From NCBI RefSeq assembly GCF_002994745.2, contig NC_037089.1, positions 3,326,001 to 3,390,000 of the forward strand: DNA of 64,000 bases. The letters are read 5' to 3'. Origin of the DNA: Rosa chinensis. Its lineage: Eukaryota; Streptophyta; Magnoliopsida; Rosales; Rosaceae. Made by a program: the position numbers and the translations under genes. Below the pieces are notes generated by a model. That model saw only the letters and a list, made by a program, of their open reading frames with translations, was not told where the DNA came from and made no database searches. Below, one piece after another: positions 14,028 to 26,884 of this stretch. How positions within the stretch are numbered: position 1 is the first letter of the stretch; the number at the start of each line of letters is the position of its first letter.

Positions 14028-15237
14028 TTAGAGCACAAAGCAACCAAGTTGGCTAGGCGGTAGGGAACAGGATGGACCGGTATAGTATTCGAAAATGCGA
14101 GGAGGCTGGAATCGGACAGTAAAACAATTCTCCTTGTCATCGTTCACCTTGGAGATATCAAACTCAAATTGAAATGGTATAGCAGCACTTTGTATGGTAT
14201 GAATCGCAGGCTCGTACCGTACATCCTCTTCATACGTGTTTTTGAAAGGGGTGGCGACAATGCAAACTTGTTTCCACCTAGATGGAAGAAATGATGGTCC
14301 CATGCTTCACGAGGGAGCTCTGGCCGCTTCAGCACATGGATTTCACTGATATTTTCTTGGTTTTCATCCAAGGACATGAGATAAACTACTAGCCTAGTCC
14401 CGGGCCAGAGACAGGTAGCGGTAAACATTAATTTCTTGTTATGGTGTTCCGGCTGCGGCAGGTCCAGCACTAGAGCTTTGTCATGAAATGGAAAAGGGCC
14501 GCCTTGGCACATACTGGGGACTCTGTTCCATTCCTCTTTCTTTGGTTCGGCGGCACCAAGGTCAAAGCAGTGTATCGAGTGCCCTTCACTGGACGCAAAC
14601 AACTTGGTGCCCGCAATAGCATAAGAGAACCAGCGAGCACCTGTAGGGAAGTTTGGCAGGGGCGACCAAGTCCCCTGTTTGGGGTCAAATACCTCGAAAC
14701 TTCCAGGAATGTGGGGACCACTGGACAGAGTGTAAAGTTTTCCGGCCACCTCAGCCATTAACGGCTGACATTTCCCTTTGTGTAAAGTCTCCTCCATCTT
14801 GACTATGCCGTGTTTGGGGTCCTTGGTATCAAAGGCATAAACGTCTGTGCTGTAATCGCTGCTTAATGCACCTAACGGTCCGAAGTCGCGTTTCAAGCCG
14901 CCGGCAAAAACAAACTTGGAGCCCAAAACACCGCAACCAGCTTTACCTCGGAGATGTACGATGGGCCTATTCGCCACTTGCCGTAGTCCTAGTTTCACCG
15001 ACGGCGATGATGTCAGCAAATCGCTAAGATTGATGGCGCGAACAACATAAGCACCCCAAAAGCGGTTGGCGACTTGTACAGTTTTATAACCTTCATAGAT
15101 ACAAATATATAGAGTCTTATTAACTAATCGTCTTCCTCCAGCAACTTCAAGCTGCTTGTGTGCATATGGCGGTGCCGCCTTTCTTCTTCTTCATCTTCTT
15201 CACCGTAGCTTCCCGGGTTTAACGGTTTTTCGGTCAT
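14028..15237 (-). pseudogene. Kelch/beta-propeller-like protein gene, two frameshifts
   Basis: Minus-strand single-exon gene with ATG at 15237. The first frame runs to a TAG near 15126. The conserved protein continues in the next frame (LVNKTLYICIYEGYKTVQ), giving blade-like blocks such as GSKFVFAGGL, DVYAFDTKDPKHG, GKLYTLSSGPHIPGSFEVFD and GTKLFASSEGHSIHCFD. A second frame change lies at about 14240-14280, after FFHLGGNK, and the natural C-terminus reads on to 14028 (ENCFTVRFQPPRIFEY). The family resembles plant kelch/galactose-oxidase-like or F-box-associated proteins; no F-box is visible. A TATA-like TTTATATAAGG lies at about 15288-15298. A paralogous tail lies at 58952-59258. Two sequencing errors could mimic this, but decay is more likely. 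Confidence 0.7.
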
Positions 15238-15287
15238 GGTGTTTTTCCTCCCAAAGAAGGATGATAATACGGTTCGGGGTCTTCGGG

Positions 15288-15298
15288 CCTTATATAAA
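15288..15298 (-). promoter_or_regulatory. Probable TATA box of the kelch-like gene
   Basis: Minus-strand CTTTATATAAGG about 50 bases upstream of the ATG at 15237. Close spacing suggests a short leader. Confidence 0.5.
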
Positions 15299-15306
15299 GA
15301 TGTCAT

Positions 15307-15992
15307 TCCTTATCACAGATGGATTTACATCCTAATAACAATCGGATTCGAATGACAGTACACCTAATTATTATTGGATTGGGAAGAGTACGTAGTTTGT
15401 GTATCTCTTTATACTAATAATTTAAAATTGTATAATTATTTTAAATTGTTAGATTTCATTATCTTTTTCTTTTTTTGTTAGATTTCATTATCTTTTAGAG
15501 GAGATGCTTTAGAATCCTCTAATATATGGGTTTCTAGCTTAGGGTGAGAAGGGTGATTTTCAGAAGATTCTTAATTGTCTTTAAGTCTTAACTCGCTATA
15601 AACCTTAATGGAATGAAATAAAATTGACACTTCTCAATTTTCAAAAAATCATTATTTATTCTTAGTTTTCAAAATTTAGTGTAATTCCCAATAAAAAAAA
15701 GTGTAATTTTATCTTAATTAGTCTTAATTATTTTTGAACTTTAATGGAATGAAATAATATTTTACACTATTAATACATTACATATGTCCAATTAATACAA
15801 ATCTTTTCAAGGTTTTCTTATCTTATTGATCAATATATGTCCATAATGGCATTATGCCCATATACGCATATTTACTATTCTTTGTTAATATGCTAAATCA
15901 AAGTAACACATTCTTTCCTTATTTACCGGTCATCTCATCAAATCCTAAAATTTAGTCAACGTAATTTAAGGGTTTTCAATTTCTGCATTAGA
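15307..15992. other. AT-rich intergenic DNA
   Basis: No coding signal on either strand; homopolymer and AT-rich low-complexity sequence only. Confidence 0.5.
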
Positions 15993-16075
15993 GCATATTC
16001 GGTAGACTCTCTATTTTAGAGAGGAGAAGTTTTAAATACACACCCCTAATTTCTTAATACACGCTCCTTACTCAA
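15993..16075. repeat. Left arm of an inverted repeat around the old copia element
   Basis: The block TTTTAAATACACACCCC with flanking CTCTATTTTAGAGAG and TTTCTTAATACAC recurs inverted at about 24805-24870. The pair looks like the terminal inverted repeats of an older MITE split by the copia insertion. Confidence 0.5.
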
Positions 16076-16306
16076 TACACCTATCATTTAATTTCTCATT
16101 CTAATATTTTACTAAATACACAACCCAAATTACCTAAATTATCCTTAAACTAAAAAACAATGAAATACAATATTATTTAACTACATTAATGCTACTATTT
16201 AATCCGATTAGTATATATAATTGACCATATTAATTACTTGTGTTAGTTATTGGGATATCCATAAGGATTCATTATTGTTCCCTTCAAATAGATGCTTAGA
16301 AATAAG

Positions 16307-16524
16307 TGTTCAAGGAAATCTCTATTCTGTGTTTGGTCCAAACTCTAGGTTACTTGACCTAGTGGTAATAGGGTTATATTAGAAGGATCTAGATTTCTAT
16401 TCAATGTATGATTACTTTCCTTGTATAATTTGGATTCTATGCATTGCAATCCTCTATATAAAGAGACCCCTATTATCAATAAGAATACACAGCAAATTCC
16501 TCTCAATTTCAGTTTCTCTACAAA
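16307..16524 (+). repeat. 5' LTR of old copia element
   Basis: Matches 24047-24265. Contains TATA-like CTCTATATAAAGAG at 16451-16464. It is followed by ACGTTATCAGCACGAGCC, a primer-binding-site-like sequence. Confidence 0.75.
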
Positions 16525-17323
16525 CGTTATCAGCACGAGCCCTAACCCAAGCTTTAGAAACCAAAACCCCAGAAATTGATCAAGCTCCACCGGATTAGCA
16601 TTGCCTGCGCTACTACTACCCCGCAGCCCCTGCGTTGCAACTCAATGCTAACCCTACCAGGTTAGCCTCACTGCCCCTGCAGCGCCTGCAGCCCCGCTTG
16701 CCTTCTGCCTCACTCCATGCCCTCACCACCGCACTCACCAGCGACACCGCAACCCTGCGACCCCAGTGTCACCGCAACTCGCTTGCGACCCAGCGACCTC
16801 GCGGCATCGTGGCATTCCTGCAGCACCCTCACGGCATCCCCGCGACACCGAACCCACTCCCGCGAAGCCCCGCAAACCGTTCCGAGACAAGCCTGCGACC
16901 CTGCGAAACCCCCACGACCCCGCGACCATCTCTCTAGTCTGTTCGCCTAAGACTGAAGCTCGCTCTGCAATCCAGAAGGTAAACTTTTCTAAAAGTTCCC
17001 ATTTTTTGAAGTTTTTCATTCTTTTCTTGTTTTCTCGGGGACTTGCAACCTCCCTCTTCTACCCCCTTTCTTTATCATAGGGGAGACCAAATTAAGCCGA
17101 ACTGTGGGGGTTTGTGCTCACTCCAAGCTTGGAGCTTGTAGAGTTCTCCAAACTTAGAGTTTGTTGAGATAAAACGATCGACCGCAAACATCATTGTTTC
17201 GATCTAATCCAACCCCTCTTGGAATCAAATTTCTTGGAAGCGACTACGCTCAGAAATTTTATTTGTTTTCGTGGTAGCCTTTTTCACTCCGAAACTAACC
17301 CTAATTTCTTGTTCTCTTTCAGG

Positions 17324-18421
17324 ATGAGTAACCTGAACAAATTGGACTTTGCTCCATTGGGAACAACTGGCTTTGAATATCACAGTTGGTTTCGTGATAT
17401 CCGCCAGCATCTCAAGGCCGATAAAATCTTGGATACGATTCTCGAGCCTAGCCAGGACGTGCTAACTGTTGAGCAAGCTCAAGCTTTGGAAGCAAATAGA
17501 GCAGCTTTAGAGGCAAATAAGGCGAAAGCCATCATCCTAATGACTCGTCATATGGATGATTCGCTCCAATACGAGTGTATGAATGAAGAAGACCCCAGAA
17601 GACTGTGGGTCTCACTCGAAGATAGATTTGGCAACGTCCGTGACTCCCTGCTTCCTGACCTAGAAGTGAGATGGCATAGCCTCCGTTTATGTGATTTCAA
17701 GTAAGTTCTTGACTACAACTCGGAAGCACTTCACATTAAATCTTTAATTGAATTCTGTGGTAAAGAGATCACAAATGCGATGTTGATTGAGAAGACTCTC
17801 TCTACTTTCCCTGTCTCTGCATTGATGGTTGCTAAGAACTATCGAATCGATGTTACTGCAAGACGAATCATAAGGTTTCATGAGCTCATTGGAGCTATGA
17901 ATGTCACTGAAAAGCATGACAACATCCTTGTGAAGAACTATAATTCGAGATCCGTGGGAACAGAGCATATTCCGGAATTCAATTATAGTCGCGCCCCAAA
18001 TAGAGGGCGCTAAGAGCGAAACCCTAATCTTAGGAATACATTTGGACGTTCTGGTCCATATAATGGCTCTACTTGAGAAGGTAATCGCCAAAATAGGCAA
18101 ACACAGAACCGAAGAGGTAAAAGTGGAAAGAGAGAGGGAGGCAACGCCTCTGGCCCTGGCCATGTTGGTGGGGCCACCAACACTAAGAGCCTTCTAAATG
18201 ACGCTTTCAAAACGCCTCAATCAATGGAGTTTGAGCAAAGAGATGTATGTTCTCGATGTGGAGTGTCTGATCATTGGGCATACATTTGTAGAGCTCATGA
18301 AGAAATTGTCACATCCTACAAAGCATACTGTGAAGCAAGAGAAGCTCACTATGTGGAACAAGAAGATCAACAAGATGATCTAGAGTGCAGGGTTGAAGAC
18401 TACAAATCTGGCTGGAATTGA
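17324..18421 (+). pseudogene. Copia gag with CCHC knuckle, interrupted
   Basis: Starts MSNLNKLDFAPLGTTG, typical of copia gag proteins that package element RNA. The frame stops at 17702, continues to a stop near 18011 and has another near 18074. The last segment holds a knuckle-like CSRCGVSDHWAYIC at about 18250-18292. A CG-rich, open leader (16620-17000) precedes it. At least three in-frame breaks make it non-functional. Confidence 0.75.
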
Positions 18422-21400
18422 TAGATCGCCAATTCTGTTTAAATCTTTATTTTTCCAAGAGATGTAATGGGAAATTGCCATTTTGCATTAACTAGCATTT
18501 GGATTAGATTCCCCTAATGGTTAAGAGACAATGATGTACTCCGTTGGCTTATGAATACAATTTCGAGTTCCTTTCATTATGACTCAATTTTGATTCTGAG
18601 CATAATTATTTGTGACTACGATGGCTTGGCCATTAGTATTAATTCAAGGACATGGAATCGCCCAAGTTCCCCTTGCAAATGATACCTTAATTACTGTCAC
18701 AGAAACTCTCTATGCTTCTAGGGTGAATCACACTTATGAATAGCAGACGGATTCCATGCGAAAACGCATGTAGAGAACGGAAATGAGTTCCTTTGCAATA
18801 CCTCTAATGATTGCGAACAAAGGCGCATCTTAGAGAAGTTTATGTGTCCGTCTAGTGGACTCTATGTCACTATTCGAGCTATTAAATCCAATGAAGTTAT
18901 GAGAGAAGATCTCTTAGATTTAGACACATATTGGCTTTGTAATGACAGGATAGATCATCCTAGTCATGATATGATGATCCGTCTACTAAAGACTTCACAC
19001 GGACATCCATTCTTCAGAGTGAGAAGAAGCAAGAATCGAAAATTGATTCCCGGACTTAGCGTGACTGCCGCTACCGCCGCATCCGGCGCTGCTGCTGTCC
19101 TTAGCCGTTGTAGGGCAGCGAAAGTCCTTTATGACAACGCCATAATCGGCGCCAACCATGGCCATTCCACCATGAATGTTCCTTCCCATGGCCATGCCGC
19201 CATGGATGCCATTTTCCATGGTTCCACCACCATGATGGGTGATGTAGTCACATATTTTGCTTCTAATAACGCCACAGATGCTCATGCCTAACCAAACTCC
19301 TCATTAGTTACTTCTAAGGCACCTCGCTCATTTTGCAAAACCCGTTCCTTAGGGAAATTAGGACTGAGACCGTCCTATGCAAAGGATATAAAAATACTCA
19401 TTATGTTCTTACATAGAATCTGTGGAAATTCTGTGGACTGATCCAACAAACTTGCAGACGTTTAAATATCTCATGATATTGGTTGACAAGTGATGTCGCT
19501 CGAAGCAAGCGCATAATTTAACCCTGAAATATCGTTAGTAGTATAAGCAAATAGGGATCGTTCTATCCGGGGATTGAGGGTACACTTGTAATTGTGAAAC
19601 AAATAAAGAAAAGTATTATTTACAAAAATAAAATAAAGAATATAAATATATACAATTGTATAAACAAATAAAGAATTAAAATAATAAAGTATTATTTACA
19701 AAAATAAAATAAAGAATAAATATATACAAGTAAACACAAATAAGGGGGGATTAGGATTCTTAAAATTAAAATTAAAATAAATAAAATAAAGAAAATGTAA
19801 AAACATATATACAAGGGTGGAACGCAAGGAACAAAGATCAAAATCAATTCCATGTAATCAAATTCGATTCAAACCCTATAATTGTTCTTCCAAGTCATGA
19901 GAGAGGAGTTGATCATGTGAAACATTCGAAAGCAAATGATTTCCCATATTTTACTTTTCAATGCTAATTAACCTAAGCGAAAGCACCTAGATTAATCCTA
20001 TCAAACATGCAATCAAGCCCTAGAAAGCTAGTCAATCATGACATGTTCAACGCATTAGACATAGAGAAAGGCTATCAACTCAAGTGTACAACTTAGTTAT
20101 GGAAAAGTCCACCTAATTGCAATCCTCTTCAATTAAATTCGATTCTTGTCCAGAACCTTTACTACTTTTGATTCAAGTTACACAAAACGAAAAGTCGATT
20201 TCATGTTCTTAAACCTAGCACCAATTACATGCAAATCCTATAAGTGTCGACCCAAATAAGATAAACATATAAAAGTTTTCTGTAAAGCAAATTTAATCGA
20301 ACAAACTCACATAAGCAACTTAGAATCACAATTATAGAATTCGAAAACTTTATTTAAACATAGAAATTGGGCTTAAACTTTGCCTAAACATTATTGTTAA
20401 CTAGAAACAAGTTCATATGAATTCAAACAAGGAAAACAAAAGATCATTACAAGGAAAAAGAATGAATTACACCGTGAGGGGAGATGGAGATGGAGAGCTA
20501 GATGGTTGGATCTTGAATCTTGGAAGCAAGCCTTCAAGGGTGATGATGGAGGATATGATCTTCACGGCTCCTTCTTCTTCTTCCTCTCCTTACTTGAAAA
20601 CGCAGAACTTTGCAACTAGAGAATGGAGAAGGAAAATGGAAAGGAAATGGAGAGACAAAGAAGATGAAATGGATGAAGGAATTTGTGACTAAGGAAAATG
20701 GAGAGGAAATGGTGAGACAAGGAGATGAAATGGATGAAGGAATGTATTTTGAGAGTGAGAGGAGAAGTGTATTTATAGCCCAAAAAATGATGAATGGAGG
20801 GTGGAGATGAACATAAATGAAAGGCTAGATATATTAGACAAATTTGTAAAAAATATCTTCCCACTTGTTTATCACTTGTTCAACTTGAATTGATTTTCCT
20901 CCTCAAGATTTTCCACTTGCTTGCAACTTTGATTTTCCTCCTCAAGATTTTCCACTTGCTTGGAGGTCCTAAAAATAGAAACTAATAAGAAAAATAGAAA
21001 CTTTCCTAAAATGAAAAATGGCAACTTTCCTAAACTGAAAATGGAAACTTACTAAAAATGATAAATAGAAACTACAAAAATATAAACTTTCTACAAATAG
21101 GAACTTTCCCAATCAAAGAATGGAAACTTTCCTAAACAGGGTTTTAATAAGGAAATAACGTAAGAAATGTAGGGAAATGCAGTTAAAACGTCGCATTAAA
21201 ATGCTCCTATCAACAAGCAAACACGCTGGTCACGTGTTGTGCCATTGTCCACTTGTAATACTGCTTATGCTACACTCCTAGCACATATCATACAACAACG
21301 GGCTCACTCCCCGGATCATCCTATTCTGTCAATTAGACTTGGCGATGCTAAAGAGTTTACATCGAAGATTTTCGATGGTTATTGCATTGGGACTGATGTT

Positions 21401-24046
21401 GGACATCATATTCCCATGAACACACCCAAATGGTCTCGCGAAAATGAATACGATGGTAGTTCGATCATTGGTAATGCGCACCAATCTCCTTATATCCGCT
21501 TGGGGTGATGCAATGTCACATGCAGCTATGCTAGTTCATCTACGACCCACCGCCACTTAATTTACCTCTGCGTTACAGCTAGTGACTGGGTACAAGTATT
21601 GTACTTACGCATATTTGAGTGAGCCATTTATGTGCCAATTGCGCTGCCACAGCACCCTATGATGGGTCCTTACAGACGAATGGGAAACTACGTTGGATTT
21701 GAGATTCCAATAATCGTCCGCCACTTAACGCCCTGGCTAGGCGATCTCCTTACCACTAGATTTGCGAATGTCACTTTGATGAGACAGTTTTCCTGTCGTT
21801 AAGGGGAGATAAGAACACAAATGTTCAACAGGAATGACAGGAATTGTCGTGGTCTATCCCTACTATGTCTCATCTCGATCCCTGTTAAAGTGACGAGATC
21901 ACACAAATAAGCTGCAAATATGTCTGCAAGGAAGGACGTCCCTACGAGAGGACGTAGCACCACCCTACAAGGAGGTAGGCATGGAGCCAACGCCAAAGAG
22001 TGTGGCACTCTGGCGTTACAGATCATGGCCCCAGCTAGGATGCGTGGGAGGCCCGTAGGTTCGAAGGATACTTTGGCACATTCCAATCCTTTGATCATCA
22101 AGACTCAAAATCTGTCTCATGAGTATCTTCCGGGTTATGGTTATCGTTGGGGGACGCCTTAATGTCAGAACCTATTCCTGAGAATATAGAGCTCTTTGAA
22201 AATTACACTAGTGTACATGAGACGTGGGATAGAAACTCCATCATAATTGATGATGTAGTTGCGGATTTTGTTGCGCATGAGTTTGTTGAGTCAGATGATA
22301 TCGAACCACACTCCGTTGATGTATGAATGCCAACGTAGAGAGATTTGGCTTAAATGGAAAGATGCGATCCATGTTAAGATGGATTCTCTAATTAGAGGAA
22401 GGTTTTCGAGCCAGTGATGCCAACACCTCCTATCATAAAACCTGTTGACTAAATGGGTCTTCGTTAGAAAGCGTGATGAGAAAAAGAGATGGCAATCTCG
22501 CCTTATGGTGTAAGGCTTTTCACAAAACCCCCTGGAATCGACAACGATAAAACATATTCTCTCGTAATGGATGTCATTGCACTCCACTACCCTGTCAGTT
22601 TGGTAGTTTCCGAATAACTGATTATGCAGCTTACAAATGTGGTCACTATGTATTTCTATAGGGATCTAGATATGGAATATACATGAAGGTTCATGGTGAA
22701 CTTCATTTACCCAAGTCAAGTGGCTCTAGACCACTTGACGCGTTTTACAAAGAGGTTAAAACGCTCGCTAAAAGTGACTACTTGATTGGGAAGAGATATG
22801 CCCATGCGTTTCCATAACAAGTTTCGGATTCTATCGCGGTTCATGTTGGACATGATCTTCATTGGAAGCCCTTCAAGAGTTAAGTGAAACCGCTGAACAC
22901 TTGAAATCTGAGTTTGAGATGAAGGATTTTGGAGAACACGATTATGTCTCGGCTTAGAACTTGAGCATCGTGTTGATAGATGCTTAGGCATTTTGACAAG
23001 GTCAAGCCTTCAAGCACCCCCATGATCGTCCATAGCCTTGATCCTGAAAAGGATCTTCTTCGTCCAAAGGATGATGGAGAAGATGTGCTAGAGACAAAAG
23101 TCCCCCACATAAGTACAATAGGCGCATTATTGTACTTAGCTTAATGGACAAGACCAGATATCTCATTTGCCATGAACTTGTTGGCTAAGGTATAGCTCTG
23201 CGCCAACGCGATGCAATTGGATTGGTGTAAAAGATATCTTTAGATACTAGATGTATGACTAATATGGGCATGGTTTATCCCTACAGAGAGATGATGGATT
23301 CGGACCCATCACACACCAGGAACGCCGCCAACATTGGCCTGCGTCCTATATCCCCATCCCAAAACAACATGTTTTTTTGGAAGGTTTTGCTGATGTTGGG
23401 TATCTCTCTCACACACACAAAGGTCATTCCCAAAATGGTTAAGTGTTCACCATGGGAAAAGACCATGATATCTTGGAGGTCTACATAACAGACCCTAGTC
23501 GCTATATTTTCGAACAATGCAGAGATTATTGCTCTTCACGAAGTGGTTCGTGAATGTATATGGATTGGATTCATAATTACGCATGTTCGAACAATTGTGG
23601 TTTGAAGTCTACCACAGATGAGCCTACGAGCATTTAGGATAATGCTGCTTGTTTTGAACAAATGAACCAAGGCTACATCAAAAGCTACAACACCAAGCAT
23701 AATCAGCAACAACAGACTTTCCTCAAGATCAAAGTGAACTAGGTTCAATCTGAGGACAGTGTGGAAGACTTATTCACTAAGTCATTGCCTAAATTCTACT
23801 TTCGAGAAACATGTTGGTAGCATCGTTTGCGGAAGTTATCCGAACTCCCATGACCGTAGTCATCAGGGGGAGATGCAGACACTAAGGGGAGATGTCTACA
23901 TGCATGGTCTCGAAATGTGAATGGTGTGTTGTGCTCTTTTTCCCCTTCGACCGAGGTTATTTTTATCCCACTGGGTTTTTGTTACTCGCCAAGGTTTTTA
24001 ACGAGGCAACGAGAGAAGCACCGCGTTTGGGCAACACAAGGGAAAA
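18422..24046 (+). pseudogene. Copia pol remnants
   Basis: Recognisable pieces are a GAG-pre-integrase block near 18925-19015 (LCNDRIDHPSHDMMIRLL), an integrase segment after the nested LTR at about 21290-21440 (SPDHPILSIRLGDAKEFTS), the RGRPVGSKD linker near 22040, and scattered reverse transcriptase and RNase H scraps from 22390 to 23800. Stops and indels are dense throughout. Confidence 0.65.
19491..21212. mobile_element. Probable solo LTR (1.7 kb) nested in the old copia
   Basis: The segment begins TGATGTCGCTCG and ends CTCCTATCA, so it has TGAT...ATCA ends, and is flanked by the direct repeat ACAAG at 19486-19490 and 21213-21217. This is the signature of an LTR integration. No polyprotein lies inside, and a TATA-like TATTTATAGCC at 20769-20779 fits a promoter on the plus strand. 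The long LTR suggests a large gypsy-type parent, but the family is not certain. Confidence 0.65.
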
Positions 24047-24265
24047 TGTTCAAGGAAATCTCTATTCTGTGTTTGGCCCAAACTCTAGATTACTTGACCT
24101 AGTGGTAATAGGGTTACATTAGAAGGATCTAGATTCCTATTCAATGTATGATTACTTTCCTTGTATGATTTGGATTCTATGCATTGTAATCCTCTATATA
24201 AATAGGCCCCTATTATCAATGAGAATACACAGCAAATTCCTCTTAATTTTAGTTTCTCTACAACA
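24047..24265 (+). repeat. 3' LTR of old copia element
   Basis: Direct copy of 16307-16524 with several substitutions. Ends CTCTACAACA. Confidence 0.75.
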
Positions 24266-25274
24266 GTTTTGTATTATTTGAGTTCTCAATCACCAAACAA
24301 GGAAACACCCTATTGATCAAGTATAAAATTTTGAGTCAAACATTCAACTAAAACTGTACTAGTAGTTTCTCCGATCCACAATGGCAAAACTATGAAGTTG
24401 TCATTGGATGGTCAAATAAATTAACAATTACAAAGTTTTGTACATGTGATGTTTTATATTAGATAATAAAATGACTAATCATAACTTTTAGGAGGAAGAA
24501 AAATGAACTAAAGTGGAAGTAAAGCGATATGTTTTAAAAACACTTAATGCCATTGATTTTGAAATTCTAAATTAGATGGTCTCTCACCCCATTTAATTAC
24601 AATTTATTTAAGGAAAATTTAAATTTGATGGTTTCTAACTTTTATTCTTGTTTTAAATGAGAATGCAATTTATAGAAGTTCATTGTGTTTATAATTATAG
24701 AATAATAGAAGGAAGATATGATTATTATTATTTTTCTTCTAATACGTAGATGTCTATTTTAGTCATTTAATCTACATATAAAATCTGATTTGAAATATAA
24801 AATAACAAGAATGTGTATTAAGTAATTTGGGGTGTGTATTTAAAATTTCTATTTAGAGAACATGTTTAACTTTTTGTCTATTTTAACAGCTGCACCAAAC
24901 TCCTAAGTGGTTCTCTATTATAATTTTTAGCTATCTCGTTCTTAAATATAGAGAGACCGAGATGAGGCTCTCTATAATTTAAAACATTCATTTTGAGTTA
25001 TTTTATGTAATATTGTAATTTATAAATACATTTAAGCTATTTAATCTTCATTTAAAAAATAATATAAATTTAAAATGAGCTAAAATAAATAGCACTGATA
25101 CAGATATATTTCTAAGGGCAAAGTGGCTAGCTAAAATGACTTTTTTGTTATTTTGGCTAAAATTTGACTCAGAAAGATTGTGGTTTTCCTAAAGGATGGC
25201 TGAAAATAAGTTCAATTTGTTAGTTAATAAAATTAGGCAAAGTGAGTTTTTTTGGCTGCACCGCCCCTATATCT
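24266..25274. other. AT-rich intergenic DNA with right MITE arm
   Basis: No coding signal. Around 24805-24870 lies the right inverted arm (GGGGTGTGTATTTAAAATTTC) matching 15993-16075. The rest is unassigned. Confidence 0.45.
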
Positions 25275-25292
25275 AATTGCATAGTCCAATAT

Positions 25293-25731
25293 GAACCGGT
25301 GGATTCATTTTCAGAAATGAATATGAAAATCCTTCGTTAAAACAGCTCTAAAAAAGTTAGGAAATTAAGATGTTCTAGCTTATGAGGCTCTTGTAATCAA
25401 AGCTGTCTTTATGCTGCTGTTTTACATGGATTCCATAATCTTGAGATTGAAGGAGACTCAAGATTGATAGCATATTTTGGCATATTAGATTTATTTTAAG
25501 GGACATCCGCTTTCTTTCCAGCCAACTCCATCATGTTTGGTTCGAGCATATTAAGAGAGAAGCTAATTTCTTAACTGAAGCCATTGTTAATACTGGCCAT
25601 CACTCTGATGTTTCTGTTTGGAGGGACTCTCTCCCTCTTTCAGCTTGAAATGCTTTATTGTTTAATAAGTTAGAGACTGACTGTACTAGAATCTTTTCTC
25701 TGTAATTTTTCTTTTTTTAAGAAAATAAATA
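25293..25731 (+). mobile_element. 5'-truncated LINE 3' end with target duplications
   Basis: Plus-strand fragment of a LINE RNase H domain (LEIEGDSRLIAYF, LSSQLHHVWFEHIKREANFL, frames broken), followed by a short untranslated tail ending in an A-rich AAGAAAATAAATAA. Flanking direct repeats of 18 bp lie at 25275-25292 and 25732-25749, with one mismatch (C/T). This is a classic target-primed insertion. Confidence 0.8.
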
Positions 25732-25749
25732 AATTGTATAGTCCAATAT

Positions 25750-26880
25750 ACCCTAGTTTCTTCCCTATTTATTTTAAAGCCTTTATTTTCAAGAACTTAT
25801 TGTTGCTCTTTTACTGATTGAACCTTGTACCATTTTTTTTTAACTATCCCCCCGCCCAGTATAGTGATTCCTCAATCAATTTTGACTTCGTCGGAGTTTG
25901 AAAGGCCCAGGTAGAGTTGGGTATGTGGAAGGGTTGTAGATCTTCTACCAATTCAACAAGAATGGGGACGTGAGGATCAAGTCCTTAGGCTATTCTTCAG
26001 GTGCAAGCGACAAAGTTGATAGGGTTGTACCGTTGAATACTGAGCCCAACCACACAAATCTCTCTCTGTCTGAAGTTGCGTTGATAAGACTACTTATTCT
26101 AACCCCATGGTAAGCACTGACTATTCTTAAGCACAAAAATTGAGTGAAAATATATTTTTGTGGTACATGTGATAGTCACTATGTTGTCATAGTTCCTAAG
26201 GCCTCAAAACCAAGGTGCTTTTGCATCTCGTGATAGTCATGTCACAGCAAAACACAACTTCCAAGTCAGTTAAGGGTTCATCTATGGTACATTAATGTAC
26301 CGACTGATACATCGGGTAGATTAGTTTGATATAGAGGTAGACTCGATTGATTCAGAGGTAGACTAATTTGGGATCAAGTCAAGTTAGTCTACTTATGCAT
26401 AAAGTTAGTTTACTTCTGTATCAAATATAGTATTAATACATTAATGTATCATACAAATTTCCTTCAATTATTTACATGTAATTGTTAAGTTCAAAATTTT
26501 CATATGTTGTAAAATTCAAAAGAGTGAACAAATATAGGAGGTTGAATGCTATTAATGAATGTCAAAACACCGTCCTAAAGAAGGGTTGGAAAATTGGTAT
26601 AGAAAATTTGAGTTTAACTTGATCCATGAAAAAATGAGCTGGAATTGAACATTGACACACGTTTAACTCTTAGAAGTAGTGAACAACTTGTACAATTTTA
26701 TAAGTATCTCAATATTACTCAGCTTGTGCGTTAAAGTTTGATAAATCATTTTTCATTTTTGAGCATGAAATTTGTTGAGGTAATACTTGTTGATGTCTTT
26801 TTATCTCCAATAACTAAATTTAAACTTGAATAAGAAGAGTCAAAGGTCGAGCCTAACACTTTCATTATCAGGCCAAGTAA
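25750..26880. other. Intergenic region, possible gene scrap
   Basis: About 25930-26110 reads fairly openly on the plus strand (QFNKNGDVRIKSLGYSSGAS...), which could be an exon fragment, but I do not recognise it. The rest is AT-rich with no coding signal. Confidence 0.3.
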
Positions 26881-26884
26881 AATT

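Larger units (their letters stand above)
16307..24265 (+). mobile_element. Ty1/copia LTR retrotransposon, old and decayed
   Basis: Two direct LTRs of about 218 bp (16307-16524 and 24047-24265), both starting TGTTCAAGG, with several substitutions between them. Between them lie a gag with a zinc knuckle and relics of pre-integrase, integrase and reverse transcriptase in the copia order, all with many stops. A 1.7-kb probable solo LTR is inserted at 19491-21212. No clear 5-bp target duplication is visible. Confidence 0.8.

Noticed and set aside
16635..17080. Pro/Arg-rich frames on both strands
   Set aside because: Untranslated leader of the old copia between LTR and gag; CG-rich chance frames.
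20417..20864. Short frames rich in Met, Glu and Lys or Ser and Phe
   Set aside because: Inside the probable solo LTR, from a GGAGATGAAATGGATGAAGG-type local repeat; no gene evidence.
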